Source of the DNA: Adlercreutzia mucosicola DSM 19490
GTDB lineage: Bacteria; Actinomycetota; Coriobacteriia; Coriobacteriales; Eggerthellaceae
DNA length: 64,000 bases
Assembly (NCBI RefSeq): GCF_000422625.1
Contig: NZ_AUGK01000005.1
Coordinates: forward strand, 243,996 to 307,995
Reading direction: 5' to 3'
Positions 9,028 through 18,204 of the stretch are shown piece after piece (within the stretch, counting starts at the first letter, position 1; the number at the start of each line of letters is the position of its first letter). Below the pieces are notes generated by a model. The model did no database searches. It saw nothing but the letters and a program-made list of their open reading frames with translations, and was not told the DNA's origin. The translations under genes and the position numbers were made by a program.

Positions 9028-10533
9028 TCAGCCGTCCTCCTTGCTTACTCGTTCAATAAGCTCCTGCTTGCTATGGACATCCAGGGCCGCATAGATCTTT
9101 TTGGTGTGCGTGCGCACCGTGTTTTCGGAAAGATAGAGCGCACTCGCGATGGCGGGAAGCGTATAGCCGCGGGCCAAAAGGGCAAGCACTTCTGTTTGAC
9201 GTTCCGAAAGACCCACCTGGGCCGCAAGGGCACGGGTTTTTCGCTCACTTGGATCAGCGGAAAACGGCGAGGCCTCACACTGCGTATTCTCCGAAACCGG
9301 CAACGCAGACTCAGGCGCAGCTGAAGGCTTCCGCGCAACGAAGAACATCACGAGAGAACATCCGTACAACAGGACAGCCGAGACAGCCATCATGGCCGTC
9401 TCGCCAGATAGGGCATCGCCATCGATATGTGCCAAAGCAAGCGAACCCAGATAGTGGGACAGATACAGTACGCCTGCAAATAGGCCGTACACAACTCCGA
9501 GATTGCTATGAGTTTCCTCCGCCTTGGCAATGCTCTCAACAAACATCGTCATAGAGCAAACGACAAATACCACACCACCGGCATAGGGAATAATCGCGCG
9601 AACGGGAGGCCAGACGAAAAAGAGCAGGAATAGGGTGATGAGAAGAGGAAACAGCACGGTGAAAGTTTTCACCATATTCACTTTGTGACGCAGGGCAATC
9701 CACACCACGCCGAGAAGTGCGGCCGCGAGAACGTTTTCAGAATGGACCATGAGCGCCCGCCAAGCAAACGGCATTTCACCCAGCGCCGCGCTCCCCAGCA
9801 GCGAAACAGCCGGAGCCATGCACCCCACAAGCGCGGCGCAGAGCAACGGCCTCCAAAACGCACTCAGTCCATTCTTCAGCATTGCGACAGCCGAGGAGGT
9901 GCTATCAAGGCCACTCCTTGAAGAAACCACTTCGTTCGTGTCGGAAGAAAGACCCCCTCGGCCCGCTGGAGGCTCACCAGCACTGGCTTTGCGCAAACCA
10001 ATCAAAATAGCCATGTTCAGAAGAAGCAGGAGGAAAAACGCCGCCGCGATAATAGAAGAGTCAAGCGTAAGAAACGCTAAGAAGGGAACAGCCGAAAGTA
10101 CTGATCCCAAGATGATCTTAATCTGAGCCGACTCAACCCCTTCGGCGGCAAGGGCGTGTACCCAGCAGAAGAAGCCGCACGTCGTAGCGGCCCCCATGGC
10201 AGCACCGCCAATCACCAGAATCGCGGGGACGGCGGAAAGAAGGAAGCACCCTCCGCATACCAATGCGACGACGAACAGGCTGCAGGCAAGCACCGTCGTT
10301 ATCTGGCCAAAGCGGGCACGGCAACTATTCAGCCTTGCGGCCATAATGGCTAATACCAAAAACGAGAGCGCATTTGCGCACGAGAGCGATTGGCTCCACC
10401 ACTCGGCCGCCTCTCGACCCAAGATCGTTTCAGGCAAAAGAGAGAAACCCCACAACGAGAAGGAATTGAGCGCGAGAAAGCACGCATAACCGGCACTCAT
10501 CATGATTACGTGCACTACCGTCTTCTGTTGCAT
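9028..10533 (-). CDS. LuxR-type regulator with a 12-helix membrane domain
   Basis: The 501-residue protein has about twelve hydrophobic helices (residues 1-390) and a C-terminal LuxR-type helix-turn-helix (about 435-498: LSERQTEVLALLARGYTLPAIASALYLSENTVRTHTKKIY, split over the recognition helix). I start it at 10533 (MQQKTVV) because a GGGGAGGGG ribosome site lies just upstream; the frame extends 16 codons further. It is divergent from the FAD lipoprotein gene at 10859, and this regulator-reductase pairing is common in Eggerthellaceae. The membrane part probably senses the substrate or a small effector and the HTH controls the reductase. A 17-nt dyad lies 27 bp upstream of the start. Confidence 0.88.
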   Translation of the reverse strand: MQQKTVVHVIMMSAGYACFLALNSFSLWGFSLLPETILGREAAEWWSQSLSCANALSFLVLAIMAARLNSCRARFGQITTVLACSLFVVALVCGGCFLLSAVPAILVIGGAAMGAATTCGFFCWVHALAAEGVESAQIKIILGSVLSAVPFLAFLTLDSSIIAAAFFLLLLLNMAILIGLRKASAGEPPAGRGGLSSDTNEVVSSRSGLDSTSSAVAMLKNGLSAFWRPLLCAALVGCMAPAVSLLGSAALGEMPFAWRALMVHSENVLAAALLGVVWIALRHKVNMVKTFTVLFPLLITLFLLFFVWPPVRAIIPYAGGVVFVVCSMTMFVESIAKAEETHSNLGVVYGLFAGVLYLSHYLGSLALAHIDGDALSGETAMMAVSAVLLYGCSLVMFFVARKPSAAPESALPVSENTQCEASPFSADPSERKTRALAAQVGLSERQTEVLALLARGYTLPAIASALYLSENTVRTHTKKIYAALDVHSKQELIERVSKEDG

Positions 10534-10858
10534 GCAACGCCCCTCCCCTCGTTTCTCAATGGAGTATTCTACTCCAATCATCCCCGGAGCAAGCGGTCAG
10601 AACCAGTCGCTCGGATGTCAATCAACACTTGCCACCAGGCATTTCTTCGAAATCACCCGTTTCATGCGAACCCTGCTGGTCAAGAGCCCACACTTCGGGC
10701 GAATGCAAGCGCACGACGAACCCCTATGGTTGCAAGCAGTCTGAAACGAGACGACGCAGATCGAGCGCAACCCCCTCCTCTGCGCGCGGCCTCCCCGTCT
10801 CGTTTCTAGACACCGTAAGACGCCCGCGCCGAAACGGGCAAAACAGGAGGAGCATATT
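10534..10858. other. Divergent intergenic region between LuxR regulator and FAD reductase
   Basis: This 325-bp gap holds a perfect 17-nt dyad (10560-10576) next to the regulator gene and a strong AGGAGG ribosome site before the reductase. Short open frames here lack family features and were not called. No clear sigma-70 type promoter for the reductase was found. Confidence 0.6.
10560..10576. promoter_or_regulatory. Perfect dyad, likely operator over the regulator promoter
   Basis: The sequence TGGAGTATTCTACTCCA is a perfect palindrome with a 3-nt centre. On the minus strand it contains TAGAAT, a plausible -10 for the regulator gene, so protein bound here could block that promoter. This suggests autoregulation; it is not shown. 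Confidence 0.45.
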
Positions 10859-12607
10859 ATGGAACTGAGCAGACGCAACTTTCTCAAAAGCGCCGGTGCC
10901 GTTGGCGCCGTCGGTGCCTTGGGCGGAATCCTAGGGGGATGCGCCCCCACGTCTTCGTCGGCCAAAGACGGAGACGTGGGTCTCGCAGAAACATCAGACA
11001 CCGCCCTCACCGCAGACACCGTCCACGAGGGTCAGTGGAGCTTCGAGATTGCTCCCGACCCCATCACCGATTTCGCCGAGACCATTTCTACCGAGGTGGT
11101 CGTAGTGGGCTCGGGTATTTCGGGGCTGTGCTGCGCCGTGTCCGCCGCCGAAAGCGGATGCGAAGTCATCGTCGTTAGCGCTGGCACGATGCCCATCTCG
11201 CGCGGCGGCTCAAACCAGGCCATCGGCACAAAATACCAGAAGGAGATGGGCGTCGACTATACGCCCAAAGATGCCCTCGAGCATGTGAAGATCGAGCAGC
11301 TCGCCGGCTATTACTGCATGGACAAGATGAAGTGGTCGCGCTGGCTGCGACATAGCGGCGAATCCATGGACTGGATGATCGATCACATGACCAACAAGGG
11401 ACTGAAGGTGAACCTGGAGCCCCCTTATGCCGACCCCGACGGCACGCTGGCCGCACCCCCGTCCGTGCACAATTTCTGGAATGACGAGAACCCGCTCGGC
11501 GTGTTCCAGGGAGCCCCCCTTTGCGCCGCCGCCTATGCCGACATTCTCGTGAACGATCTGGGGCAGCAGATCTACTATAAGAACCGCGGCGTGCAACTCG
11601 TTCGGGATGACGACAACACCGGTCGCGTCAGTGCCGTCATCTGCCAACGCGAAGACGGCTCCTACGCGAAGTACGAGGCGTCAAAGGCCGTCGTTTTGGC
11701 AACGGGCGACTTCTCCAAAGACCGAGACATGATGGCCAAATACGCTCCGTACGCATACGAGAAATTCAAGGATGTGCTCACCTTCGGTGAAGAAAACTTG
11801 AATTTCGATGCCGGCATGGACTACTCGGGCCTCATGCCGGGCGACGGCCAGAAAATGGGGCTCTGGATTGGCGCAGCCTGGCAAAGGGTGTACCCTAATC
11901 CCTGCGCCATCAATGGGGGCACCGCGGGACCGACCCATGCGGTCATCGACAATTTCTGGGGCATCAACCTCAACCTCAACGGCAAGCGCTTCCAGAACGA
12001 AAACACCAACTTCGCCTTCGGCGCCATGTCGAAGCTGAACCAGCCCGAGGCAACCGCGTTCGGTATCTGGGACGTCGCCTACGCCCGCACCCAAGAGGAA
12101 TGGGAAACCCTCGGGTGCTCCTACGGAAATGTAACTCCCGCAAAACCGCTCACTCCCGAGGAGCTGATTGCCTCATGGGAGGCCAATGTGGAGTCCGGAT
12201 CTTACTTCAAGGCCGACACGCTGGAAGAGCTGCTCGACCAGCTCGGAGGTATCGACAAGAAGGAGGCCCTGGCCTCTATCGAGCGCTACAACGCCTATGC
12301 CGCCCAGGGCTATGACGAAGAGTACCAGGTCAACCCCAGCCTGCTGTTCCCCATCAGTACACCGCCGTTCTACGGGACCAAATCGGTGGGGTCGACCTTC
12401 CTCTGCGTCATGGGCGGTCTGCGCACCAACGAGGACCTTCAGATTTGCGAGGAGGACGACACTCCCATCGAGGGGCTCTACTGCGTTGGCACCATGATCG
12501 GCGACTTCTTCGCCGGCACCTACAACTTCGGCCTGCCCGGCCAAAACCTTGGCGCATGCTGCTGCACGTTGCCCTATTTGCTCGGTCGCGACCTGGGCAA
12601 TCTGTAA
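10859..12607 (+). CDS. Tat-exported FAD-dependent reductase lipoprotein (flavocytochrome c / fumarate reductase flavoprotein family)
   Basis: The 582-residue protein begins with a twin-arginine signal (SRRNFLK, residues 4-10) and a lipobox ending at Cys28 (LGGC), so it is probably anchored outside the membrane. The FAD-binding loop VVVGSGISGL lies at about residues 81-90. The C-terminal SVGSTFLCVMGGLRTNEDLQI region and the final GTYNFGLPGQNLGACC segment resemble the capping and FAD domains of fumarate or urocanate reductase-like enzymes. It has no haem motif, so electrons must come from a partner. The substrate is unknown; in this family it is usually an organic acceptor specific to each paralogue. 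An AACAGGAGGAGC site precedes the ATG. It is divergent from a membrane LuxR gene. Confidence 0.87.
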   Translation: MELSRRNFLKSAGAVGAVGALGGILGGCAPTSSSAKDGDVGLAETSDTALTADTVHEGQWSFEIAPDPITDFAETISTEVVVVGSGISGLCCAVSAAESGCEVIVVSAGTMPISRGGSNQAIGTKYQKEMGVDYTPKDALEHVKIEQLAGYYCMDKMKWSRWLRHSGESMDWMIDHMTNKGLKVNLEPPYADPDGTLAAPPSVHNFWNDENPLGVFQGAPLCAAAYADILVNDLGQQIYYKNRGVQLVRDDDNTGRVSAVICQREDGSYAKYEASKAVVLATGDFSKDRDMMAKYAPYAYEKFKDVLTFGEENLNFDAGMDYSGLMPGDGQKMGLWIGAAWQRVYPNPCAINGGTAGPTHAVIDNFWGINLNLNGKRFQNENTNFAFGAMSKLNQPEATAFGIWDVAYARTQEEWETLGCSYGNVTPAKPLTPEELIASWEANVESGSYFKADTLEELLDQLGGIDKKEALASIERYNAYAAQGYDEEYQVNPSLLFPISTPPFYGTKSVGSTFLCVMGGLRTNEDLQICEEDDTPIEGLYCVGTMIGDFFAGTYNFGLPGQNLGACCCTLPYLLGRDLGNL

Positions 12608-12690
12608 AGGAAGCCGCTAGGATCTCGAAATCCTCTCGCAAGGGCTCATCATGGACCGGATCGCTGCAAGGCGCAACGGCCCGGTTCACT

Positions 12691-12735
12691 CCCGAAAACA
12701 TCTGGTTCCGAAATTCGGAGCTGGGTGTTTTCGGG
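12691..12735. repeat. 45-nt nested palindrome downstream of FAD reductase
   Basis: The outer arms CCCGAAAACA (12691-12700) and TGTTTTCGGG (12726-12735) are exact reverse complements, and an inner TTCCGA/TCGGAG pair forms a second stem. It lies 83 bp after the FAD reductase stop. It may act as a 3' hairpin; no run of T follows. The rest of the 303-bp gap (12608-12910) shows no gene. Confidence 0.6.
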
Positions 12736-12850
12736 ATAGTTGACGCATATCGCAGTCGGTCTCGTCCTCCCCGAAAAAGCCGCATAGTCCGAAGCAGCGA
12801 TACAAGCGCAGCGAGCATGAGGAAATCCAGAGAGCCAAACGGGACGCAGC

Positions 12851-12885
12851 ACGAGTGAGGACGGCCCAAGGCCGCCCTCACTCGT
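12851..12885. terminator. Hairpin terminator-like structure between FAD gene and alaS (convergent)
   Basis: ACGAGTGAGG (12851-12860) pairs exactly with CCTCACTCGT (12876-12885), with a further GGCC/GGCC pair inside. It lies 25 bp after the alaS stop, between two convergent genes, so it could end transcription from both sides. There is no long T run. Confidence 0.6.
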
Positions 12886-12910
12886 AACAGTTGCGCGTCG
12901 AACGGTACTT

Positions 12911-15547
12911 TTACAGCACCATGTTGCGGGCGATCTCCAGGGCGTCATCGATACCCTCGGCGTTCTTGCCGCCGGCCTGGGCCATGGCGGGCTTGCCGCC
13001 GCCACCACCCTGGACTGCCGGGCCCATGGCCTTGATGAGCGCGCCGGCGTCGAAGCCCGCGGCCACGGCCTCGTCGGTGCCGGCCGCCAACAGCAGGGGC
13101 TTGCCGTCCTTCACGCCCGCCACCACGATCGCTCCGGGCGCCTCCATGCGGCTCTTGAGCACGTCCCACAGATTACGCAGCTGGCCGCCGTCGCGCACCT
13201 CGGTCCGCGCGATGATGACCGGGTAGCCGGCCGGGGCCATCTGCACCTGGGCGAGCAGCTCGTTGAACACATCGCCGCCCACCATCTCCTTGGCGCGCTT
13301 GGCCTTGGTGCGGAAGTCCTTCAGGACCTTCTGGTCGGCAGCCACGCGCTCGGACACGTCGAAGGGAGGCACGCGCAGGGTGGCCGCGGTCTCCTTCAGC
13401 TCGGCCTCCACCTTGTTCACGTAGGCGAGCGCCCCAAAGCTCGTCACGGCCTCGATGCGGCGCACATTGGCGCCCACGGAGGACTCGCTCGTGATCTTCA
13501 AGAAGCCGATCTCGGCAGTATTGCCTACATGGCAGCCTCCGCACAGCTCGCGGGACGCCTCGCCGGCCTCCACGACGCGCACGACCTCGCCGTACTTCTC
13601 GCCGAACAGCCCCGTGATGCCGGCGGCGCGGGCCTCTTCCAGGGAGGTCTCGTAAATCGTGGTGGGCACGGCGGCCATGATGTGGTCGTTGGCCTCGCGC
13701 TCCACCTCGGCCAGCTGCTCGGCCGTGCAGGCCTCGAAGTGGGTGAAGTCGAAGCGCAGGCGGTCGGGGCCCACATAGGAGCCGGCCTGCTTCACATGAT
13801 CGCCCAGCACGCGGCGCAGGGCGGCGTGCAGGATATGCGTGGCGGTGTGGTTGCGCTCGATGGCGGCGCGGCGATTGGCGTCCACGCGGGCCACCACCGT
13901 ATCGCCCACGGCCAGGGCGCCCTCGTCTACGCGCACCGCGTGCACGAACAGCCCCGCCTCGGGAGCGCGGGTGTCCAGCACGGCTACGCGGCCGACACCG
14001 TTCTCCATGAGGCCGGTGTCGCCCACCTCGCCGCCCATCTCGGCGTAGAAGGGGGTGGCGGCCAGCACCACTTCACCGGTCTGCCCGGCGGCCAGCCCGT
14101 CCACTCGCTCGCCGTCGCGCACGAGGGCGACCACACGCGTCTCGGCGGCCGTGGCGTCGTAGCCGACAAAGGCCGTGGGACCCAGCTCGCGCAGTAGGTC
14201 GGCGTACACGCCGCCGTAGGTGGACCAGGCGGCCTCGGCGTCCTTGGCACCGGCCGCGCGAGCGCGCTCGCGCTGGGCAGCCATGGAACGCTCGAAGCCC
14301 TCCATGTCCACCTTCACGCCGCGGCCCTCGGCAATCTCCTGAGTCACTTCCACGGGGAAGCCGTAGGTGTCGTGCAGGGTGAAGGCCTCCTCGCCGGAAA
14401 GCGTGTCGCCCGCAAGCTTGCCCAGGGCCTCTTCCAGGTAGGCCTGGCCCTGGCGCAGGGTGGCGCCGAAGCGATCCTCCTCGGCCATGATGAGGCCGCG
14501 CTCCAGTTCGCGGTTCTCCACGATCTCGGGATACACATCTCCCATGAGGCGCACGATCTCGTCCACGTACTCGTTGAGGAAGTGACCCTCGATGCCGATG
14601 AGCTGGGCCTTCATGATGGCGCGGCGCAGCAGGCGGCGCAGCACGTAGCCGCGTCCCTCGTTGCCCGGTAGGATGCCGTCGGCAATCATGAAGGTGACCG
14701 AACGGGAATGGTCGGCGATGATGCGCAGGGCCAGATCCACCTCGGCATCCTCGCCGTAGGTGCGGCCGGACAAACGCTCGCCCACGGCCACGAGGCTGCG
14801 CAGCACGTCGGTCTCGTAGTTGGACTGCACGCCCTGCATGATGGCGGCCATGCGCTCCAGGCCCATGCCCGTGTCGATGTTCTTCTTGGGTAGGGGCAAA
14901 AGCGTGCCGTCCTCCTGGCCGTCGTACTGGGTGAACACGCAGTTCCAGTACTCCAGGAAGCGGTCGCAGTCGCAGCCCGGCGCGCAGTCGGGGCTGCCGC
15001 AGCCGAAGTCGGGACCCTGGTCGTAGTAGATCTCCGAGCAGGGGCCGCAGGGGCCCGTGGGACCGGCGCGCCAGAAGTTGTCGTCCTCGCCGAGGCGGGA
15101 GATATGGTCATCGGGCACGCCCAGGTTCTTCCAGATCTCGATGGTCTCGTCGTCGTCCTCGAACACGGTGAAGTACAGACGCTCGGGAGGCAGTCCCAGC
15201 ACGTTCACGGAGAAGTCGTAGGCCCAGGCGCACATCTCCTCTTTGAAGTACTCGCCGAAGGAGAAGTTGCCGAGCATCTCGAAGAAGCTCAGGTGGCGGC
15301 CCGTGGTGCCGATGATGTCGATGTCGTTGGTGCGCACGCACTTCTGCACCGTGGTCGTGCCGATATAGGGCGCCTCCAGCTGCTTCTGCTGAAGGAAGTA
15401 GGGCTTGAACTGCACCATGCCCGCACTCGTCAGCAGAAGCGACGGGTCATCGGGAATGAGGGAGGACGAGGGCATGCGCTTGCAGCCCTTCTCCTCGAAG
15501 TAAGCGAGGTACTTCTCGCGAATCTCAGCGGTTGTCATGTACTGCAT
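12911..15547 (-). CDS. alaS: Alanyl-tRNA synthetase
   Basis: The 878-residue protein has the full-length AlaS architecture. The N-terminal class II catalytic domain starts TTAEIREKYLAYFEEKGC. The editing domain has both zinc motifs: HTATHILHAALRR (HXXXH) and CGGCHVGNTAEI. The C-Ala domain ends with the glycine-rich GGGGGKPAMAQAGGKN. It charges tRNA-Ala and clears mischarged Ser and Gly. A tRNA-Ala gene lies elsewhere in the window. The start at 15547 and the ATG three codons later (MTTAEIREK) are both possible. A TATAAT is present about 50 bp upstream. Confidence 0.97.
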   Translation of the reverse strand: MQYMTTAEIREKYLAYFEEKGCKRMPSSSLIPDDPSLLLTSAGMVQFKPYFLQQKQLEAPYIGTTTVQKCVRTNDIDIIGTTGRHLSFFEMLGNFSFGEYFKEEMCAWAYDFSVNVLGLPPERLYFTVFEDDDETIEIWKNLGVPDDHISRLGEDDNFWRAGPTGPCGPCSEIYYDQGPDFGCGSPDCAPGCDCDRFLEYWNCVFTQYDGQEDGTLLPLPKKNIDTGMGLERMAAIMQGVQSNYETDVLRSLVAVGERLSGRTYGEDAEVDLALRIIADHSRSVTFMIADGILPGNEGRGYVLRRLLRRAIMKAQLIGIEGHFLNEYVDEIVRLMGDVYPEIVENRELERGLIMAEEDRFGATLRQGQAYLEEALGKLAGDTLSGEEAFTLHDTYGFPVEVTQEIAEGRGVKVDMEGFERSMAAQRERARAAGAKDAEAAWSTYGGVYADLLRELGPTAFVGYDATAAETRVVALVRDGERVDGLAAGQTGEVVLAATPFYAEMGGEVGDTGLMENGVGRVAVLDTRAPEAGLFVHAVRVDEGALAVGDTVVARVDANRRAAIERNHTATHILHAALRRVLGDHVKQAGSYVGPDRLRFDFTHFEACTAEQLAEVEREANDHIMAAVPTTIYETSLEEARAAGITGLFGEKYGEVVRVVEAGEASRELCGGCHVGNTAEIGFLKITSESSVGANVRRIEAVTSFGALAYVNKVEAELKETAATLRVPPFDVSERVAADQKVLKDFRTKAKRAKEMVGGDVFNELLAQVQMAPAGYPVIIARTEVRDGGQLRNLWDVLKSRMEAPGAIVVAGVKDGKPLLLAAGTDEAVAAGFDAGALIKAMGPAVQGGGGGKPAMAQAGGKNAEGIDDALEIARNMVL

Positions 15548-15595
15548 AGATGTTCCATCCGTCCTTTACGGAGTGCCGAAAATATCCAACCGAGG

Positions 15596-15601
15596 ATTAT
15601 A
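15596..15601 (-). promoter_or_regulatory. -10 element for alaS
   Basis: On the minus strand this reads TATAAT, a consensus -10, about 50 bp upstream of the alaS start. The -35 region is GC-rich and not recognisable. Confidence 0.45.
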
Positions 15602-15794
15602 GCGCAAATGCGGACGCCTGGCCGCGCATCACCATCTCCACAGCCCTGGGACGCCCGGGATTGCCGGCGCTCGGTCGCAGGACACGCGACACCTCAGCGC
15701 CGCGGCCGCCGCGAACCCGCCCGGAGCCGAGCCCAACGCCAGCGGCCCCGCACTCTGCGTGCGGGGCCGCTGGATGGACTGCAAGGGCAGGGTT

Positions 15795-17180
15795 CTACCT
15801 GCGCCGCTTGTGGTGACGGGAATGGCTGCCGCCGGTATCACCCGGATGCACCCGGCGAATGCGGGGCAGCCGGTCGGTAATGCCGGCCATATCTTCCAGG
15901 CGGATGGGCTTCATCGAGCCGGTGGTGTTGGTGGGCGAGGTGGCATCGGCAATGGGATTCACCTTATCGGTGCTCTCGGGCGTGCCCTTGAAGAACACAC
16001 CGTCCTCGGCCACCAGGTGCCGGCCCGTCTTCTTCTCGAAATAGTATACGAACACCGACTTGGCCACGGCCACAAGCGGAATGGAGGCGAGCATGCCCAC
16101 AAGCGAGCCCAGAAGCCCGCTCATGGCACCACCCAGGGCCGAGCCCACCATCAAGGCGAGCAGCGTCAGCGCCGGATGAATGTCCACGGAGTTCGCCATG
16201 ATCCTCGGCGAGATGAAGGTGTAGACCAGCTGCTGGATGACGATGGTGCCGATGAGCGCGATGGCCGCGGTCATGGGACCGGTGAAGATGGCCACGATGG
16301 CGGCCAGGGCGCCGCCGATCCAGGGACCGATGATGGGGATGATGTTCATGACGCCGGTGATGAGGCCGAGCACGGCAGCGTTGGGCACGCCGATGAAGCC
16401 GAACAGCACCCCGCAGCCCACGCCGATGATGGCGCACTGCAAGAGCGTTCCCTTGATGTAGCCGCCCATGACGCGGGTGAAGGTGGCATGGAAGAATTCC
16501 GCGTCTTCCGCGTGCTTGGGACCGATGAGGCGGCGCGTCTCGCGGCCGATGGCCGGCAGCTCCATGAGCACCCAGAACGCGATGACGAGGCCGAAGCCCA
16601 GGGCCATAAGGCCGTTGGCCAAGGTGGTGCCGAAGGCCATGACCCCGCTGCCCGCGCCCGAGGCGATGCCGGCCGCCCAGGTGGCAGCGGCCTTCTGGGC
16701 CTCGAGAATGAGGTCCCTCACCGTGTCGTCCTCGAAGAACTGGGCATAGCGGGAGTACAGGTCGTTGCCCCAGGCGGTAATGGCGTCCACGTAGTGCGGC
16801 ATGCTGGTGAGCAAGTTGTTGAACTGCGCGTTCAGGCCAAACATAGGCGAGAACAGCAAGAAGCCCACCACCAACAGCACCAAGGCCATCAACAGGTAGG
16901 CGACCGTGGTACCCACGGCGCGGTTCACGCGGTGCTTCTCCAGCCCGTTCACCACGCCGCGCAGGCAGAACACGATGATGAGCGTCCAGATGAGGATGGC
17001 CACGGGCACGGCGAGCACGCCCATGAGCCACACCACGCCGCCGAGCAGTATCAGGGCGGCGATGACCGACCACAGATCGAGGAAGCGCACCCGGGCCATC
17101 CGCTCGCGCGGCGTGAGGGCCACCGGCGCGGCCTCGGGGCCGCAGGGGGTCGAAGGCGTCGGGCGCGTAGGATCGCTCAT
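15795..17180 (-). CDS. AI-2E family transporter (PerM-like membrane protein)
   Basis: The 461-residue protein has about eight membrane helices in the AI-2E/PerM pattern: two N-terminal helices (WSVIAALILLGGVVWLMGVL and the next), a third (VAYLLMALVLLVVGFLLF), a soluble amphipathic region, then the conserved block ending GPMTAAIALIGTIVIQQLVY and the GLLGSLVGMLASIPLVAVAK segment. The C-terminal about 70 residues are a basic tail. Family members export varied substrates (AI-2, indole, cations); the name does not prove AI-2 export. It follows the DUF948-like gene on the same strand (37-bp gap), so the two are likely co-transcribed. Confidence 0.85.
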   Translation of the reverse strand: MSDPTRPTPSTPCGPEAAPVALTPRERMARVRFLDLWSVIAALILLGGVVWLMGVLAVPVAILIWTLIIVFCLRGVVNGLEKHRVNRAVGTTVAYLLMALVLLVVGFLLFSPMFGLNAQFNNLLTSMPHYVDAITAWGNDLYSRYAQFFEDDTVRDLILEAQKAAATWAAGIASGAGSGVMAFGTTLANGLMALGFGLVIAFWVLMELPAIGRETRRLIGPKHAEDAEFFHATFTRVMGGYIKGTLLQCAIIGVGCGVLFGFIGVPNAAVLGLITGVMNIIPIIGPWIGGALAAIVAIFTGPMTAAIALIGTIVIQQLVYTFISPRIMANSVDIHPALTLLALMVGSALGGAMSGLLGSLVGMLASIPLVAVAKSVFVYYFEKKTGRHLVAEDGVFFKGTPESTDKVNPIADATSPTNTTGSMKPIRLEDMAGITDRLPRIRRVHPGDTGGSHSRHHKRRR

Positions 17181-17217
17181 GTTAAATCACCTGGCAAACT
17201 CTCAGAGGGAGGCGGAA

Positions 17218-18060
17218 CTACTGAACCGTGTAAGGGCCCTTCTCGGCCGGTGCCGCGTGGGCGGCCGCGGCATTGGGATCGATGGCATCGGAAGCCGCGG
17301 GCGCATCGGTGTCGGCATCGGTGGCGGACACCGCGGCGTTGGTCAGAGTCTCGGCAGTGCTGCCCAGCTGGCTCTCGAAGGCGTCGTCGCGAGCTTCGCG
17401 GGCAGCGGCGTCGGCCTTGCGGGCCGCGCGGCGGGCCTTCTGCTCGGACACCACGGCACTGGCCGCGCCGCTCACGGCGTTCACGGCATCGGCCACGGTG
17501 GCCGAGCGGTCGGGGGCGCCCTCGGGTTTGGAGCCGCCGCCGAGGCGCACCGACTCATCGGAGGCGTAGCGCGGCTTGAAGCGGTTGCGCAGCTTGCCCG
17601 TCAGGGTGTTCACCAGATCGATGGGGGCGCTCGTCACCGTATCCACGGCACCAGCGGCCTTCGAGACAGAATCGGTGATCTGGGTGACGTCTTCCAGGAT
17701 CTGGTCGACGCGCATCAGTTCCAAGTTCGCCGCATCCACTGTCAGCGACAGGCGCTCGACCAGAGGATCGACGCGACCCACAGCCGGGCGCGCCTCCTCG
17801 GCCATGGCATTGGCCTTCTCCATGAGCGGGGTCACCTGCTCGGTGATGAGCGTGTTCACGTTACCGACCAAAGGCTCGACCTGGGCGGTGATCTTCTCCA
17901 CGTTTTCCAGGGTGGGGGTCAGTTCCTTATGGGCATCGTCGATGGTAGACCGGGTGGAGCGGATGGTCAAAGCCAGTTCCACGACGAACCAAACGAGCAC
18001 CGCGCCCACGAGCACGTAGACAACGGGCAGCGCCACATCGATGATAGCAGCGAAATCCAT
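17218..18060 (-). CDS. DUF948-like membrane-anchored coiled-coil protein
   Basis: The 280-residue protein has one N-terminal helix (about 5-30: IIDVALPVVYVLVGAVLVWFVV), then a heptad-rich stretch (about 35-150) of the type seen in DUF948/YtxG proteins, and an alanine-rich acidic C-terminal tail. Nothing catalytic is visible. DUF948 proteins are often linked to stress or envelope organisation, but this member's role is unknown. AAGGAGG lies seven bases before the ATG, and a TTATTA / TATAGT promoter is recognisable upstream. The AI-2E transporter gene follows directly. Confidence 0.65.
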   Translation of the reverse strand: MDFAAIIDVALPVVYVLVGAVLVWFVVELALTIRSTRSTIDDAHKELTPTLENVEKITAQVEPLVGNVNTLITEQVTPLMEKANAMAEEARPAVGRVDPLVERLSLTVDAANLELMRVDQILEDVTQITDSVSKAAGAVDTVTSAPIDLVNTLTGKLRNRFKPRYASDESVRLGGGSKPEGAPDRSATVADAVNAVSGAASAVVSEQKARRAARKADAAAREARDDAFESQLGSTAETLTNAAVSATDADTDAPAASDAIDPNAAAAHAAPAEKGPYTVQ

Positions 18061-18090
18061 GATGAGCCTCCTTATATTTCCGAAGACCTG

Positions 18091-18120
18091 ACTATACTAT
18101 TACCCCGCCCATTCTAATAA
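18091..18120 (-). promoter_or_regulatory. Promoter for the DUF948 / AI-2E transporter operon
   Basis: On the minus strand TTATTA (18115-18120) and TATAGT (18091-18096) are separated by 18 bp, a workable sigma-70-type spacing. The start codon lies about 30 bp downstream. Confidence 0.5.
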
Positions 18121-18204
18121 GGCCGTCCGAAATTTCACAGAAGGCACCCACACAGTAGCCATTCCGTAAACGGGTGTTGACCGCGCGTCACACCCGATGA
18201 AAGC

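Noticed and set aside
15759..17579. 606-codon plus-strand open frame opposite the AI-2E transporter
   Set aside because: No domain, biased composition, and it crosses two real minus-strand genes.
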